From: Bacteroidota bacterium
GTDB taxonomy: Bacteria > Bacteroidota > Bacteroidia > Bacteroidales > VadinHA17
NCBI GenBank assembly: GCA_023430725.1
Contig: JAEYZD010000065.1
Span: 1 to 24,195 of the forward strand
DNA length: 24,195 nt
Direction: 5' to 3'
The notes under the pieces were generated by a model. The model made no database searches. It had not been told where the DNA came from and saw only the letters and a list, made by a program, of their open reading frames with translations. Position numbers and translations under genes: made by a program. Below, piece by piece: positions 1-8,612 of this stretch; the stretch's first letter is position 1; each line of letters opens with the position of its first letter.

Positions 1-73
1 ATAATTCGCCTAGGGCTGTAAGAGAAAGTGATAAAACCAGGAATAAGCCGGGAAGGATATTTATTAGATTCAT
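1..73 (-). CDS. Start of a secreted protein, truncated by the window edge
   Basis: An ATG at 73 opens 24 codons that run off the left edge. The visible residues begin MNLINILPGLFLVLSLS and look like a signal peptide: a short N-terminus followed by a hydrophobic stretch. It lies about 215 bases downstream of the SusD stop on the same strand, where SusC/SusD operons usually carry a surface glycan-binding protein, a glycoside hydrolase or another secreted enzyme. No domain is visible, so no function is assigned. The 3' UTR hairpin at 126-258 lies between it and susD. Confidence 0.5.
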   Translation of the reverse strand, partial: MNLINILPGLFLVLSLSLTALGEL

Positions 74-125
74 GTCTAGCTATTGTTTTGGTAAATGGTC
101 AGTGTGGCGAACACAAAAGAAAGGA

Positions 126-258
126 AAAGACTGTTTGCAATGATACTAATCAGTTACGCTTTCAGGCGCCCCAAATTTCTGATCAGGTCCCTGAATCCCA
201 ATAAAACTGATCTGAGCTTTTGCAGGCTGACTGATCAGCTTTTATGCAAACAGTCTTT
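126..258. repeat. Long interrupted inverted repeat in the gap after susD
   Basis: The arms AAAGACTGTTTGCA (126-139) and TGCAAACAGTCTTT (245-258) are a perfect 14-bp inverted repeat. Pairing resumes inside a symmetric 6x6 internal loop: 146-147 with 237-238, a 1x1 mismatch, then ATCAGT (149-154) with ACTGAT (230-235). The 75-base interior carries the palindrome CTGATCAG at 179-186, and the same 8-mer recurs at 231-238. No poly-T run follows on the minus strand, so a simple terminator is unlikely. It could be a folded 3' UTR or processing element, or a small MITE-like element. I see no flanking target duplication. Confidence 0.6.
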
Positions 259-287
259 CAATCTGTCAGTTAATATAGACAGTAACC

Positions 288-1742
288 CTAACGTGAATAG
301 CCTGGATTCTGCTCCATATTCTCATTTGCGTCCATTTCGTAGCGCGGAATGGGAAGTATGGCATGGAAATAATCCCGGTTGTAACTTTTCACCTCATCTA
401 TAAGGCCTGATACATGCCATCCACCTGATCGATTTATTGTTTCATTGTTTCTCAGGGCGTCAAACTGCCTGTGACCTTCTCCCACGAATTCCTTCCGCCT
501 TTCCTTTATAACCTGTTCAAGAGTCACAGTCCCCTCAACTGTATTGGCTGGATTGGCCCTTTTAACAATTGGCTCGAGGTATTGTATAGCCTTATCGTTG
601 TCTGTCAGCTTGACAGCACTTTCAGCCGCATTTAGGTATGCCTCAGATATCCTGATTATGGGGATATTTCCATTTCGCACATCAGTTTCCGGTCCGGTAT
701 ATTTCAGTAAATAAACTGGCCGGGTCCGGTTGTAGGCGCTGCTTGATGTCTCGAGTTTTGTAATGCCATGCCTGACATCCAGAGGATCTTCATTCAACAG
801 AGTCAGGAAGGCGTCTGTCAGTACTATATCGTTATATCCGCTTCTGAGCATCAGGTATGCAATCCCGTCATTGCCCGCCCTGTCACTGACATTATTGACC
901 ACTTCGAAGAGGACTTCAGGAGTAAACTTGCTTTTCCATGCAGCAGTCGCAGAGGCGTATTCAGTGTTTGTCCACAGTCTGTAACCTTTTGCAGTGGCAC
1001 CAATGATAGCCTCTTCAGCCTGTATAAGGGCATTGGCATTGTCTCCCTTGTAAAGGTAGACTCTGCTCAGTAGTGTTTTTGCTGCCCACCTGTTGATCTT
1101 GCCGTCATTTTTTGACTCGCTGAGCAGTGGTATTGCCGTACTAAGATCGCTTATAACCTGTGTATAGCACTCGCTAACGGTGTTTCTCTCAGGCATATAA
1201 TCAGGCCCTACAGGTTCGGTTATGATACATCCGCCGAGTGATGAACCGTTATCTTTCAGGTAAGTGCTGCCAAAGACACGTGTCAGGTCAAAAAGGGCCA
1301 GTGCCCTCAGAGCCAGTGCCTGTCCTTTTATATCATTCTTTTTTGCCTCCTCGGAAGGGGTTACTTCAAGGCCGTCAATCTGTGACAAAATGTTATTGGC
1401 ATATCGCGTTACCCTCAATGGCATTGCCCAAAGCGAGGTGTAGACGTTATCGGTATTGCTTATCATCATATAGAACTGGGAGCTTCGCTTGTTTGTCCCG
1501 GTTGCCTGCATGTCATCACCGGTAACATCAGCATAATACTGCATTCTGGCCCCGTAGTACTCATAACTCTGGAAAGTAGAATAAATGCCGTTAATAGCAT
1601 AATCAGCATCGACAAGGTTTTTTATCGCATCAAGCGAGACGACCTCGGTGGTTGGCTTCAGATCAACCCAGTCTTCACTGCATGAGTACAGGAAGAAAGG
1701 GAGGAGGATCAAAACGTATAGTATCTTTTTCATCTTGTTCAT
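288..1742 (-). CDS. susD: SusD/RagB-family outer-membrane nutrient-binding lipoprotein
   Basis: This is a surface lipoprotein that caps its SusC partner and binds the oligosaccharide or other ligand before import. From the ATG at 1742 it has 484 residues, a usual SusD length. The N-terminus is a lipoprotein signal with the lipid-attachment Cys at residue 21 (FFLYSC). The body has the helical TPR-like pattern of the family, including ALRALALFDLTRVFG and the ISEAYLNAAE segment. The C-terminus NMEQNPGY is the hallmark SusD ending. The start lies 2 bases after the susC stop; earlier in-frame codons would overlap susC and precede the signal peptide, so they are rejected. An ATG at 1733 is an alternative. 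The gene symbol is used in the family sense only; the ligand is unknown. Confidence 0.95.
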   Translation of the reverse strand: MNKMKKILYVLILLPFFLYSCSEDWVDLKPTTEVVSLDAIKNLVDADYAINGIYSTFQSYEYYGARMQYYADVTGDDMQATGTNKRSSQFYMMISNTDNVYTSLWAMPLRVTRYANNILSQIDGLEVTPSEEAKKNDIKGQALALRALALFDLTRVFGSTYLKDNGSSLGGCIITEPVGPDYMPERNTVSECYTQVISDLSTAIPLLSESKNDGKINRWAAKTLLSRVYLYKGDNANALIQAEEAIIGATAKGYRLWTNTEYASATAAWKSKFTPEVLFEVVNNVSDRAGNDGIAYLMLRSGYNDIVLTDAFLTLLNEDPLDVRHGITKLETSSSAYNRTRPVYLLKYTGPETDVRNGNIPIIRISEAYLNAAESAVKLTDNDKAIQYLEPIVKRANPANTVEGTVTLEQVIKERRKEFVGEGHRQFDALRNNETINRSGGWHVSGLIDEVKSYNRDYFHAILPIPRYEMDANENMEQNPGYSR

Positions 1743-1744
1743 GT

Positions 1745-4700
1745 TTAAAATGTAAGATCGAGTCCAAATGTTACAGTCTTCATCGGAGGAGTCTGCCAAG
1801 CCATCACGCCATCGCTTCCAACCTCCGGGTCATACATATTCCAGCTTGAGAGTGTCAAGATATTGCTGGCTGAGGCAAAAACCCTGGCACGCTTTATCCT
1901 TGCATAGTCAGTATACTTTGAGGGTACGGTAATCCCGAGGCTAATATTCTTCAGCCTGAGGTGATCTGTGCTGTGTATTCGCCTTGAATTGGAGTAGCCG
2001 TCTGCCAGATCCCATTTATTATTGGCAATATATATTCCATATCTGGATTCGTCGCCCGGTTTTCTCCACCTGTCACGATAGTATATGGGTATATTTGCGT
2101 CAAGGCCGTTTGTAGTTCCCTCTTTGTCAAGTTTCCCGGCGGCGGAATCATATGAGTAGCCCCCGAGTGAATAGGTGAAGGTAAATCCAAGATCAACAAA
2201 GAATATCCTGAAATTATTTACAAGCCCGCCAAGTACCTTGGGATACGGACTCTGAAGAGGGATGGCATTAGCCGTATTGAGATCCTTGGTTTTTTCCTTG
2301 ACATAATTGCCGTTTGCATCAACGGTATTGGTATAAAACCATGTCATTCCGTCCGCCGGGTCTACTCCTGCGAACTCACGCAGATAAAAGGTATGATAAG
2401 GTTTGCCCACCATCCTGATCTGTGTCCCGCTGATAATAGAGGTCTGTATTCCGTCAAGGACAAGAATCTCGTTGTTGTTGTGGGAGATATTAAAACTTGA
2501 TGTCCAGTTGAAGTTCTTGTTTGAAATGTTATTGGTCATGACTTCAAACTCAATCCCCCGGTTTCTCATCTCTCCTATATTACTCAGGATAGAGCTGAAT
2601 CCTGTTGTCAGGGAGGTGGGCTCATTCATTAGCAAGTCCTTGGTAAGTCTGCTGTACAGCTCCAGCGAGAACCTGACGACATTCTTAAGATTCACATCGA
2701 GTCCGAGGTTTGTATTGTAATTGGTTTCCCACCTCAGGTTGTTGTTTAAGAATTGGGTCTCAACAATTCCCGGCTGGCTATTATAGTCTGCCCCATAACT
2801 TGACAGTCCCATATATTCATAATATCCTGAGGGAAGTGTTCCGTTAACCCCGTATGAGGCTCTTAGTTTCACTTCAGGGAAAAGGTCATTAAGTGATTCA
2901 AAGAATGGCTCTGCTGAGACTTTCCAGGCAGCTGACACAGACCAGAAGTTACCCCAGCGACTCTCTGGCGCCAGCCTGGAACTTCCGTCCCGCCTGAAAC
3001 TGATTCCGGCATAATACTTTTTGTCATAGTCATAATTGAACCTGGAAACGTAGGAAATCATCCTATATCCCCTTTCATAACCTTCCACGTACCTTGAAAC
3101 TGAAAAGTTGTCAAGTTCTACCAGGTTCCAGTTAGCCAGGTTCTCTTTTGAAGCATAGATATTATCCTTGTTGAAGTCAGTTGTTTCATATGCAATAAGG
3201 CCATCAAAGTTGTGTACTTTTGCAAAGGTTTTCACATACTGAAGGCTGTTTGACCAAACGGTACTTCTTACATCATCAAAGGATTTGTAAATCGTTCCGA
3301 GGTTCGGGGGATATGACGTAAGGGGATGAGTAAACTGGTCTCCCTTTACCATATTGAAATCATAACTCAGTGTTGACCTGAATTCAAGATTGTCAATAAG
3401 CCTGTAACCTGCAAAGATGGTATTGAATGCCCTTGTAATGTTCTCAATCTGATAGTTGAGGTCGGCATAGGCCTTTGGGTTTCTCCCAGTGCCATTCCTC
3501 GGAAAATCAAAGGCATAGCTCCCGTCAGGAAGGAAAGGAACATCCCTTGAAGTCACAGTATTGAATACCGAATAGAACGGACTGAGATAGGCAGTTCCTT
3601 CGGTATTTGTGCTCTGACGCACGTTTGAGAAGAGCAGATTGGCTCCTACAGAGAGTCTTTTTGTTGCTTCATAACTGACATTGAATCGCCCTGAAAGACG
3701 TTTGAGGAAACTCATCACAGAAACACCTTTCTGATCAGTGTAGCCGAGCGATGAAAAGTATTTGATCTTATCACTTCCTCCGGCAACGGATACTTCGTGA
3801 CTAGAATAGCTGCCCCTTCTGAATAGAAGCGACTTCCAGTCAGTCCACTCCCCGGTCCACGGCAGCGCAGCATATTCATCTATGTTGGAATCTGCATGAG
3901 CAATGCTTTGTACTTCATCTAATCCCAGGTAATATTTGCCTTCGTTGACAAGTCCTTCATAAATTGTCTCACGTCTCTCATCGCCATCCATGAATGGCCG
4001 GTACTCAACGGCAAAATCAGAGAACCCAAACTCAGTTTTAAGACTGATCTTTGCATCCCCGGAGCTTCCCTTTTTTGTTGTGATGATTATGACCCCGTTG
4101 GCAGCCCTGGATCCATATAGAGAGGCAGCTGCAGCATCCTTGATAATCGAGATGCTTTCAATATCAGAGGGGTTCATAGTTGCCAGAATATCGAGACCTG
4201 AGCTGGTTCCAAGAGCGGAAACGTTACCTGAAATGATAGGCACCCCGTCTACCACATACAGGGGGTCATTGGAAGCGTTAAATGAACCTGTGCCCCTGAT
4301 TCTAATCTGTGTGGCTGCTCCCGGCTGCCCAGATGTGCTTGTGAACTGAACACCCGCAGTTGAACCCTGTAACAACTGTCCCAGGTTGGTTACCGGAACG
4401 TCTGCAAGGTTATCCATCTTAATGATGCTTGCTGATCCTGCATATGCCTCCTTTTTAAGAGAACCGTAACCGGTGACAATCACCTCCTCAAGGTTGAAAT
4501 TGTCTTCCTGTAGCGTAACAACCAATGGCGATTGTATTTCCGAAACTGCGAATTCAAATGGCTTCATACCCATGAAGGATACGACAACCACGGATTTCTC
4601 TCCGGCCACCAGAAGGCTGAAACGGCCACCCTGATCAGTTGTGGTTGCATTGAGAGTTCCCTTTTCCACGACCGCCGCACCCGGCAGGGTCAGACCATCT

Positions 4701-4915
4701 GACTGTGAGAGAACAGTACCACTGACGGTGATTTTCTGCTGACTGATCATTACCCCAGTTGTTTCTTCGTCCGTAATTGAGCCGGCCCCCATGGCAAAAA
4801 TCACAGAAGGTGCCAACCACAAAAACAGCACTAATGAAGCAAGCAGGGCCTTGTGGCCCTGTACATACAGGATATTTCGCATACAAATACCCCGAAATCC
4901 GCTAGTTTTCTTCAT
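1745..4915 (-). CDS. susC: SusC/RagA-family TonB-dependent outer-membrane transporter
   Basis: This 22-strand-barrel-type transporter imports the ligand held by SusD, using TonB/ExbBD energy. The 1056-residue length from the ATG at 4915 is typical. A hydrophobic signal segment near residues 20-42 is followed by a carboxypeptidase-D-like regulatory domain (about 60-140, starting SGTVLSQSDG) and the plug (about 145-290). The plug contains the SusC signatures IRIRGTGSFN, DPLYVVDGVPI and SIIKDAAAASLYGSRAANG. The remainder is barrel and ends in the aromatic TFGLDLTF. A start at 4957 is open but lies upstream of MKKTSG and adds a charged stretch in front of the signal, so 4915 is preferred. It is followed at once by susD. 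The TPR/HTH regulator upstream is the likely controller. Substrate unknown. Confidence 0.95.
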   Translation of the reverse strand: MKKTSGFRGICMRNILYVQGHKALLASLVLFLWLAPSVIFAMGAGSITDEETTGVMISQQKITVSGTVLSQSDGLTLPGAAVVEKGTLNATTTDQGGRFSLLVAGEKSVVVVSFMGMKPFEFAVSEIQSPLVVTLQEDNFNLEEVIVTGYGSLKKEAYAGSASIIKMDNLADVPVTNLGQLLQGSTAGVQFTSTSGQPGAATQIRIRGTGSFNASNDPLYVVDGVPIISGNVSALGTSSGLDILATMNPSDIESISIIKDAAAASLYGSRAANGVIIITTKKGSSGDAKISLKTEFGFSDFAVEYRPFMDGDERRETIYEGLVNEGKYYLGLDEVQSIAHADSNIDEYAALPWTGEWTDWKSLLFRRGSYSSHEVSVAGGSDKIKYFSSLGYTDQKGVSVMSFLKRLSGRFNVSYEATKRLSVGANLLFSNVRQSTNTEGTAYLSPFYSVFNTVTSRDVPFLPDGSYAFDFPRNGTGRNPKAYADLNYQIENITRAFNTIFAGYRLIDNLEFRSTLSYDFNMVKGDQFTHPLTSYPPNLGTIYKSFDDVRSTVWSNSLQYVKTFAKVHNFDGLIAYETTDFNKDNIYASKENLANWNLVELDNFSVSRYVEGYERGYRMISYVSRFNYDYDKKYYAGISFRRDGSSRLAPESRWGNFWSVSAAWKVSAEPFFESLNDLFPEVKLRASYGVNGTLPSGYYEYMGLSSYGADYNSQPGIVETQFLNNNLRWETNYNTNLGLDVNLKNVVRFSLELYSRLTKDLLMNEPTSLTTGFSSILSNIGEMRNRGIEFEVMTNNISNKNFNWTSSFNISHNNNEILVLDGIQTSIISGTQIRMVGKPYHTFYLREFAGVDPADGMTWFYTNTVDANGNYVKEKTKDLNTANAIPLQSPYPKVLGGLVNNFRIFFVDLGFTFTYSLGGYSYDSAAGKLDKEGTTNGLDANIPIYYRDRWRKPGDESRYGIYIANNKWDLADGYSNSRRIHSTDHLRLKNISLGITVPSKYTDYARIKRARVFASASNILTLSSWNMYDPEVGSDGVMAWQTPPMKTVTFGLDLTF

Positions 4916-5126
4916 TGCGAGTTGTTTTAGGTTAAGTTTTGATCGCTGTCCGTACAAATGCGCCGGTACAGCATTCCAATATTATTCAAAAACCTATGGG
5001 ATACGAAAAAACCTGTGAATACAAAAACAATAGCATGAACCTTGGGAATAGACACAATTTAGATACAACACCATTCATATGCCTGTGTACCAATCTTATA
5101 TCGATATGATTAAAAATCGCTATTCG

Positions 5127-6878
5127 CTATAACTGGCTCAGGAATGAGCTGAGGTTCTCTCCTGTATTGGCAATACCAAGCTTCTTTCTCAACCTTGTTC
5201 TGGCAACAGTAAGTGTATGTGAAGACTGGTGGGTTATGTTTGAAATATCCTTGGTGGAGAGATTCAGCTTCAGAAACGCACACAGACGTCTCTCATTCGG
5301 CGACAGATCCGGAAACCGCTTGACAAGTGTATTGAAGAAGTCCGGGTGGACTTTAAGAAAGATGTATTCAAATTCTTCCCAGGTCTGGATATTTGAACTG
5401 AATCTGAGATCCTTCAGAATGTCCTTAATGGTGTTTTTTGTGCCTGCCGGATCTACCATAGCCTTGTTCAGGCGACGGGTAATGTCATTTATAAGCTGAT
5501 TTTTTTCGGCCAGATATAATGCTTTACTGAACAGCTCCTTGTCCTTGAAGGTTACCTCACTTTTCAACTGCTGACTTTCGAGATTCAATGCTTTTTCCAG
5601 CAACCCCTTCTGTTTTAGTTTGATATTTTGCAGCCAAAAGAACAGGAATAAAGTTAATACGCTGAATATTAGCGCAATATAGACAATTGTCCTGATTATC
5701 TTCTGTTTCTGTTCATTCAGTTGATGCTCCTGCGTTTCCTTATCATAGGCATATTCCATCTCTATCTGCTCTATCCTCCTGACTGTCTCCTGGTTAAGTA
5801 TGCTGTCCCTTAGATTCACAAAGGCTTTGTAATATGCCAGTGATGTCATATAATCTCCCTCTGCCTCATAGAGGTAACTCATGCTTTTTAGGGTGTTTTT
5901 GGTTGTCTCGAGAATACCCAGAACCCTTGACTGTGTAAGAGCCTGCCTGTAATTCTCCAACGCCCTGTCAAAATCACCTGATTTGAGATAGTAATCGCCA
6001 AGAGATTCCAGCGAGGTAGCCATACCTTTCCTGTCATTCATCCGGATAACCAGGGAATAGCGTTTGCTGATATAATGCATGGCAGAATCCATCATCCCGA
6101 GTTCAAGGTACGCCACTCCAATATTACCGTAATTGATCGAGGCCTCAGCTTCAATGCCATCAGCCAGGTTTATCTCCAGACTCTTACGGTAGTAATCAAG
6201 GGATTGCTCTATGTCACGCTTAAGAAGGTAGACAATCCCGATATTATTATATGCATTGGCCATCCCACTTCTGTTGCCCAGCTCTTCATTGAGGCCGAGG
6301 CCGTTGAAATAATACTGGAGCGATTTGTCGTAATCTCCCTTGTACTTGAAAACACTACCCAGAATCCTATAGATGTAAGCAATGCCTGTCTTGTTGTTCA
6401 GTTTTTCATAAATCCTCAAACTGGCATGGCAATGTTCTATTGCCTTATCATAATTCCCAAGTGTTTTTGAAACTGAACCGGCCATTGAATGGAGCCTTGC
6501 AATGTCCTCTTCGCTGTCCAGCTCCTGAAAAATCTCAAGGGCTTTATGATAATAATTCAGGGCATCAGAGAAGTCATCAGAATCTTCACTTAACTGTCCT
6601 TTTATTGTGAGGGCAGCAGCCAGCCCGGTTTTGTCATCAGCACCAATTGCCAGTGTCAAAGCTTTTTCGGCCATTTCTGCAGCCCTGTACTTATCTGATT
6701 GGCGCAGTTCAGATGCAAGAGAGTTGTATGCTCTGATTCTCTCCCTTGTTTCCTGTGAGTAACGCGTGAAGCGAATAAGCGAATCAACCCTGGATTCCTG
6801 GGCACTCAGAGGGTATGAATGAAAGCCTTCAATCAGTATAAACACCAGGATAATTAATATGACTTGTATTCTCCCCAC
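5127..6878 (-). CDS. TPR-repeat, membrane-anchored LuxR-type HTH transcriptional regulator
   Basis: This is a 583-residue membrane-spanning regulator. An N-terminal signal or anchor (residues 1-26, ending YPLSAQ) leads into a long array of tetratricopeptide repeats (about 30-380) with recurring units such as YDKAIEHCHASLRIYEKL and FDRALENYRQALTQ. A transmembrane helix lies near 392-415, then a charged coiled-coil-like linker and a C-terminal LuxR/GerE-like HTH (about 525-575; LSPNERRLCAFLKLNLST then TKDISNITHQSSHTL). The predicted topology puts the TPR sensor in the periplasm and the DNA-binding domain in the cytoplasm. The start is a GTG at 6878; no ATG precedes the hydrophobic segment, and a second GTG at codon 12 would shorten it. 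It sits just upstream of susC, so it probably controls that operon. The signal it senses is unknown. Confidence 0.85.
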   Translation of the reverse strand: MGRIQVILIILVFILIEGFHSYPLSAQESRVDSLIRFTRYSQETRERIRAYNSLASELRQSDKYRAAEMAEKALTLAIGADDKTGLAAALTIKGQLSEDSDDFSDALNYYHKALEIFQELDSEEDIARLHSMAGSVSKTLGNYDKAIEHCHASLRIYEKLNNKTGIAYIYRILGSVFKYKGDYDKSLQYYFNGLGLNEELGNRSGMANAYNNIGIVYLLKRDIEQSLDYYRKSLEINLADGIEAEASINYGNIGVAYLELGMMDSAMHYISKRYSLVIRMNDRKGMATSLESLGDYYLKSGDFDRALENYRQALTQSRVLGILETTKNTLKSMSYLYEAEGDYMTSLAYYKAFVNLRDSILNQETVRRIEQIEMEYAYDKETQEHQLNEQKQKIIRTIVYIALIFSVLTLFLFFWLQNIKLKQKGLLEKALNLESQQLKSEVTFKDKELFSKALYLAEKNQLINDITRRLNKAMVDPAGTKNTIKDILKDLRFSSNIQTWEEFEYIFLKVHPDFFNTLVKRFPDLSPNERRLCAFLKLNLSTKDISNITHQSSHTLTVARTRLRKKLGIANTGENLSSFLSQL

Positions 6879-6936
6879 AGGAGTTGAATATAATGATTTA
6901 TGTATTCATGCTATCGTTGGCCTGTGCTATTTTATT

Positions 6937-8505
6937 TCAGATCTTCGGAGGATACCCCGTCACATCCCTGATCTGTTCATAGAGCGGTTGGAGGTGCCTG
7001 TACATCTTCGAATAGACCTTATCATACAGATTCCGGTAGATCTCAACATTATGCTGATCAGGCTCATAGCTGTCCCCCTTGCGTGTCATGGCAGACACTG
7101 CTGAAGGGAAATCGCTGTAATACCCCATCCCCACCGCTGCATTGATTGCAGCACCAATCGCCGAGGTCTCATATGTATGCGGCCTGTATGTCTCCAGATT
7201 GAAGATATCAGCCGTGATCTGCATCGCCTGCCTGCTCTGTGAACCGCCTCCCGATACAACCACACTTCTGACCGGAATCTTTGTTCGTTTAACCGTACGG
7301 TTAAGACCCTCTTTAAGTGAATAGGTGAGGCCTTCAAGGATTGCACGGTACACGTGTGCACGTGTATGCACATCGCCAAAACCGATTATCGCACCCTTGG
7401 CTTCGGTACCCGGAACCTTAACCCCCGGCGACCAGTACGGTTGCAGGATCAGCCCCATGGAACCTGCCGGCACCTCATCAACCATTGCATCAAAGAAGGC
7501 CTCTGGGTGCTTGCCGGTCTGTTCGGCCATCTGTATCTCCTTGAGACCGAACTCCTTCTTGAACCAGCTGATCATCCAGTAACCCCTGTAGATCTGCACC
7601 TCGGTGTTGTAGCAGTCGGGAATGGCACTTGGATATGAAGGAAAGAATGGGATTACCTCGTGATACCGGGTGTGTGTTGTCTGCACCGTGGCGGTGGTAC
7701 CGTAGCTGAGACAGGCCACATCAGGAGTGATGACACCCGATCCCAGCACCTCGCTGGCCTTGTCAGCCGCAGCTGCAATCAGCGGGAGACCGGCAGGAAT
7801 ACCGGTCAGTTCAGACGCCTCCCGGCTTATTTGTCCAAGAACTTCAGAGGGCTTAACTATATCCGGCAGCTTAGCCCTGTCCACAGGAAACATCTTGTAA
7901 TTCATGTGGTTCCTGTCAGTCCAGTTCTGCGTTTTATAATCGAACGGCAGGTACGCCACGGTACATCCCACCGAATCCCTGTACTCACCGGTCAGCACCC
8001 AGGTAAGGTATCCTGACAGCAGCAGGTATTTGCTTGTCTTCTCCCAGATTTCAGGGGTATTCTGCATCAGCCAGTTGCACTCGCCGTTCTTCACGGCAAA
8101 ATGAACCGCCTCCCTCATATTGACGAGGCGCAGGGCCAGATCCATCATCCTTCCGGGATACCTGCCCGCTGCACTCAGCCGCTGGTCAAGCCATGATATC
8201 GCAGGGCGAAGTGATCTGCCCTCCGCATCGAGGTTGATCAGCGTTGATCTCTGGGTGGTAAGGGTGACAGCTTTTATCCGCTCCTTCTCATATGACATCT
8301 CGCCAAAAAATCGCTTCAGTCCCTCGAACATCTTGTCCCTGAAGTACTCAGGATGCTGTTCTGCCCACCCGGGTGCCACAGAGAAATAGGGCTCTATCTC
8401 AGTTTTTGTCAGGTGGAGCACGTTGCCCTGCAGGTCGGAGAGTACGGCACGGACCGACTGCGTACCGAAGTCTATGGCCAGGATTAGCTCGTCAGATGAT
8501 TTCAT
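6937..8505 (-). CDS. FGGY-family carbohydrate/polyol kinase (YgcE/XylB-like)
   Basis: This kinase transfers phosphate from ATP to a sugar or polyol hydroxyl in the cytoplasm. The 522-residue length is normal. The N-terminal phosphate-binding motif is AIDFGTQSVRAVLSD (from residue 10). The expected catalytic Asp is D248 in AAADKASEVLGSG. The SYGTTATVQT loop and the C-terminal adenosine-site motif VVVSGGGSQSRQ are present. The PGWAEQHPEYF segment is more like xylulokinase and YgcE than canonical GlpK, so the substrate is probably not plain glycerol. The ATG at 8505 directly precedes the motif; the 25 in-frame codons upstream are not kinase-like. It follows the AGPS-like oxidase by 107 bases and precedes the TPR regulator by 58. 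The association with a GlpD-like enzyme suggests a glycerol-like or other polyol substrate. Confidence 0.88.
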   Translation of the reverse strand: MKSSDELILAIDFGTQSVRAVLSDLQGNVLHLTKTEIEPYFSVAPGWAEQHPEYFRDKMFEGLKRFFGEMSYEKERIKAVTLTTQRSTLINLDAEGRSLRPAISWLDQRLSAAGRYPGRMMDLALRLVNMREAVHFAVKNGECNWLMQNTPEIWEKTSKYLLLSGYLTWVLTGEYRDSVGCTVAYLPFDYKTQNWTDRNHMNYKMFPVDRAKLPDIVKPSEVLGQISREASELTGIPAGLPLIAAAADKASEVLGSGVITPDVACLSYGTTATVQTTHTRYHEVIPFFPSYPSAIPDCYNTEVQIYRGYWMISWFKKEFGLKEIQMAEQTGKHPEAFFDAMVDEVPAGSMGLILQPYWSPGVKVPGTEAKGAIIGFGDVHTRAHVYRAILEGLTYSLKEGLNRTVKRTKIPVRSVVVSGGGSQSRQAMQITADIFNLETYRPHTYETSAIGAAINAAVGMGYYSDFPSAVSAMTRKGDSYEPDQHNVEIYRNLYDKVYSKMYRHLQPLYEQIRDVTGYPPKI

Positions 8506-8572
8506 GGTCAGTGTATTATGGCTCCGGCATGTGGCCGGCAAACAGTATTTTTCAGGTTCAGGTTCCAGCAAT

Positions 8573-8589
8573 CCCGACAAGCCGTCGGG
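8573..8589 (-). other. Small intra-operon hairpin between the oxidase and the kinase
   Basis: CCCGAC (8573-8578) and GTCGGG (8584-8589) form a 6-bp stem with a 5-base loop in the 107-base gap between the oxidase and the kinase. No T-run follows on the minus strand, so it is not a convincing terminator. It may stabilise or separate the two halves of the transcript, or mean nothing. Confidence 0.25.
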
Positions 8590-8612
8590 TATCAGTTAGT
8601 TCTTCTTTCATA

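Noticed and set aside
95..403. 102-codon plus-strand frame at the left end
   Set aside because: It spans the long inverted repeat and the antisense of the susD 3' end; no coding signal.
4916..5126. Promoter for susC
   Set aside because: TAGGTTTT at 4989-4996 resembles a -7 box, but the nearest TTTG lies 25 bases away instead of about 20, so I do not call it.
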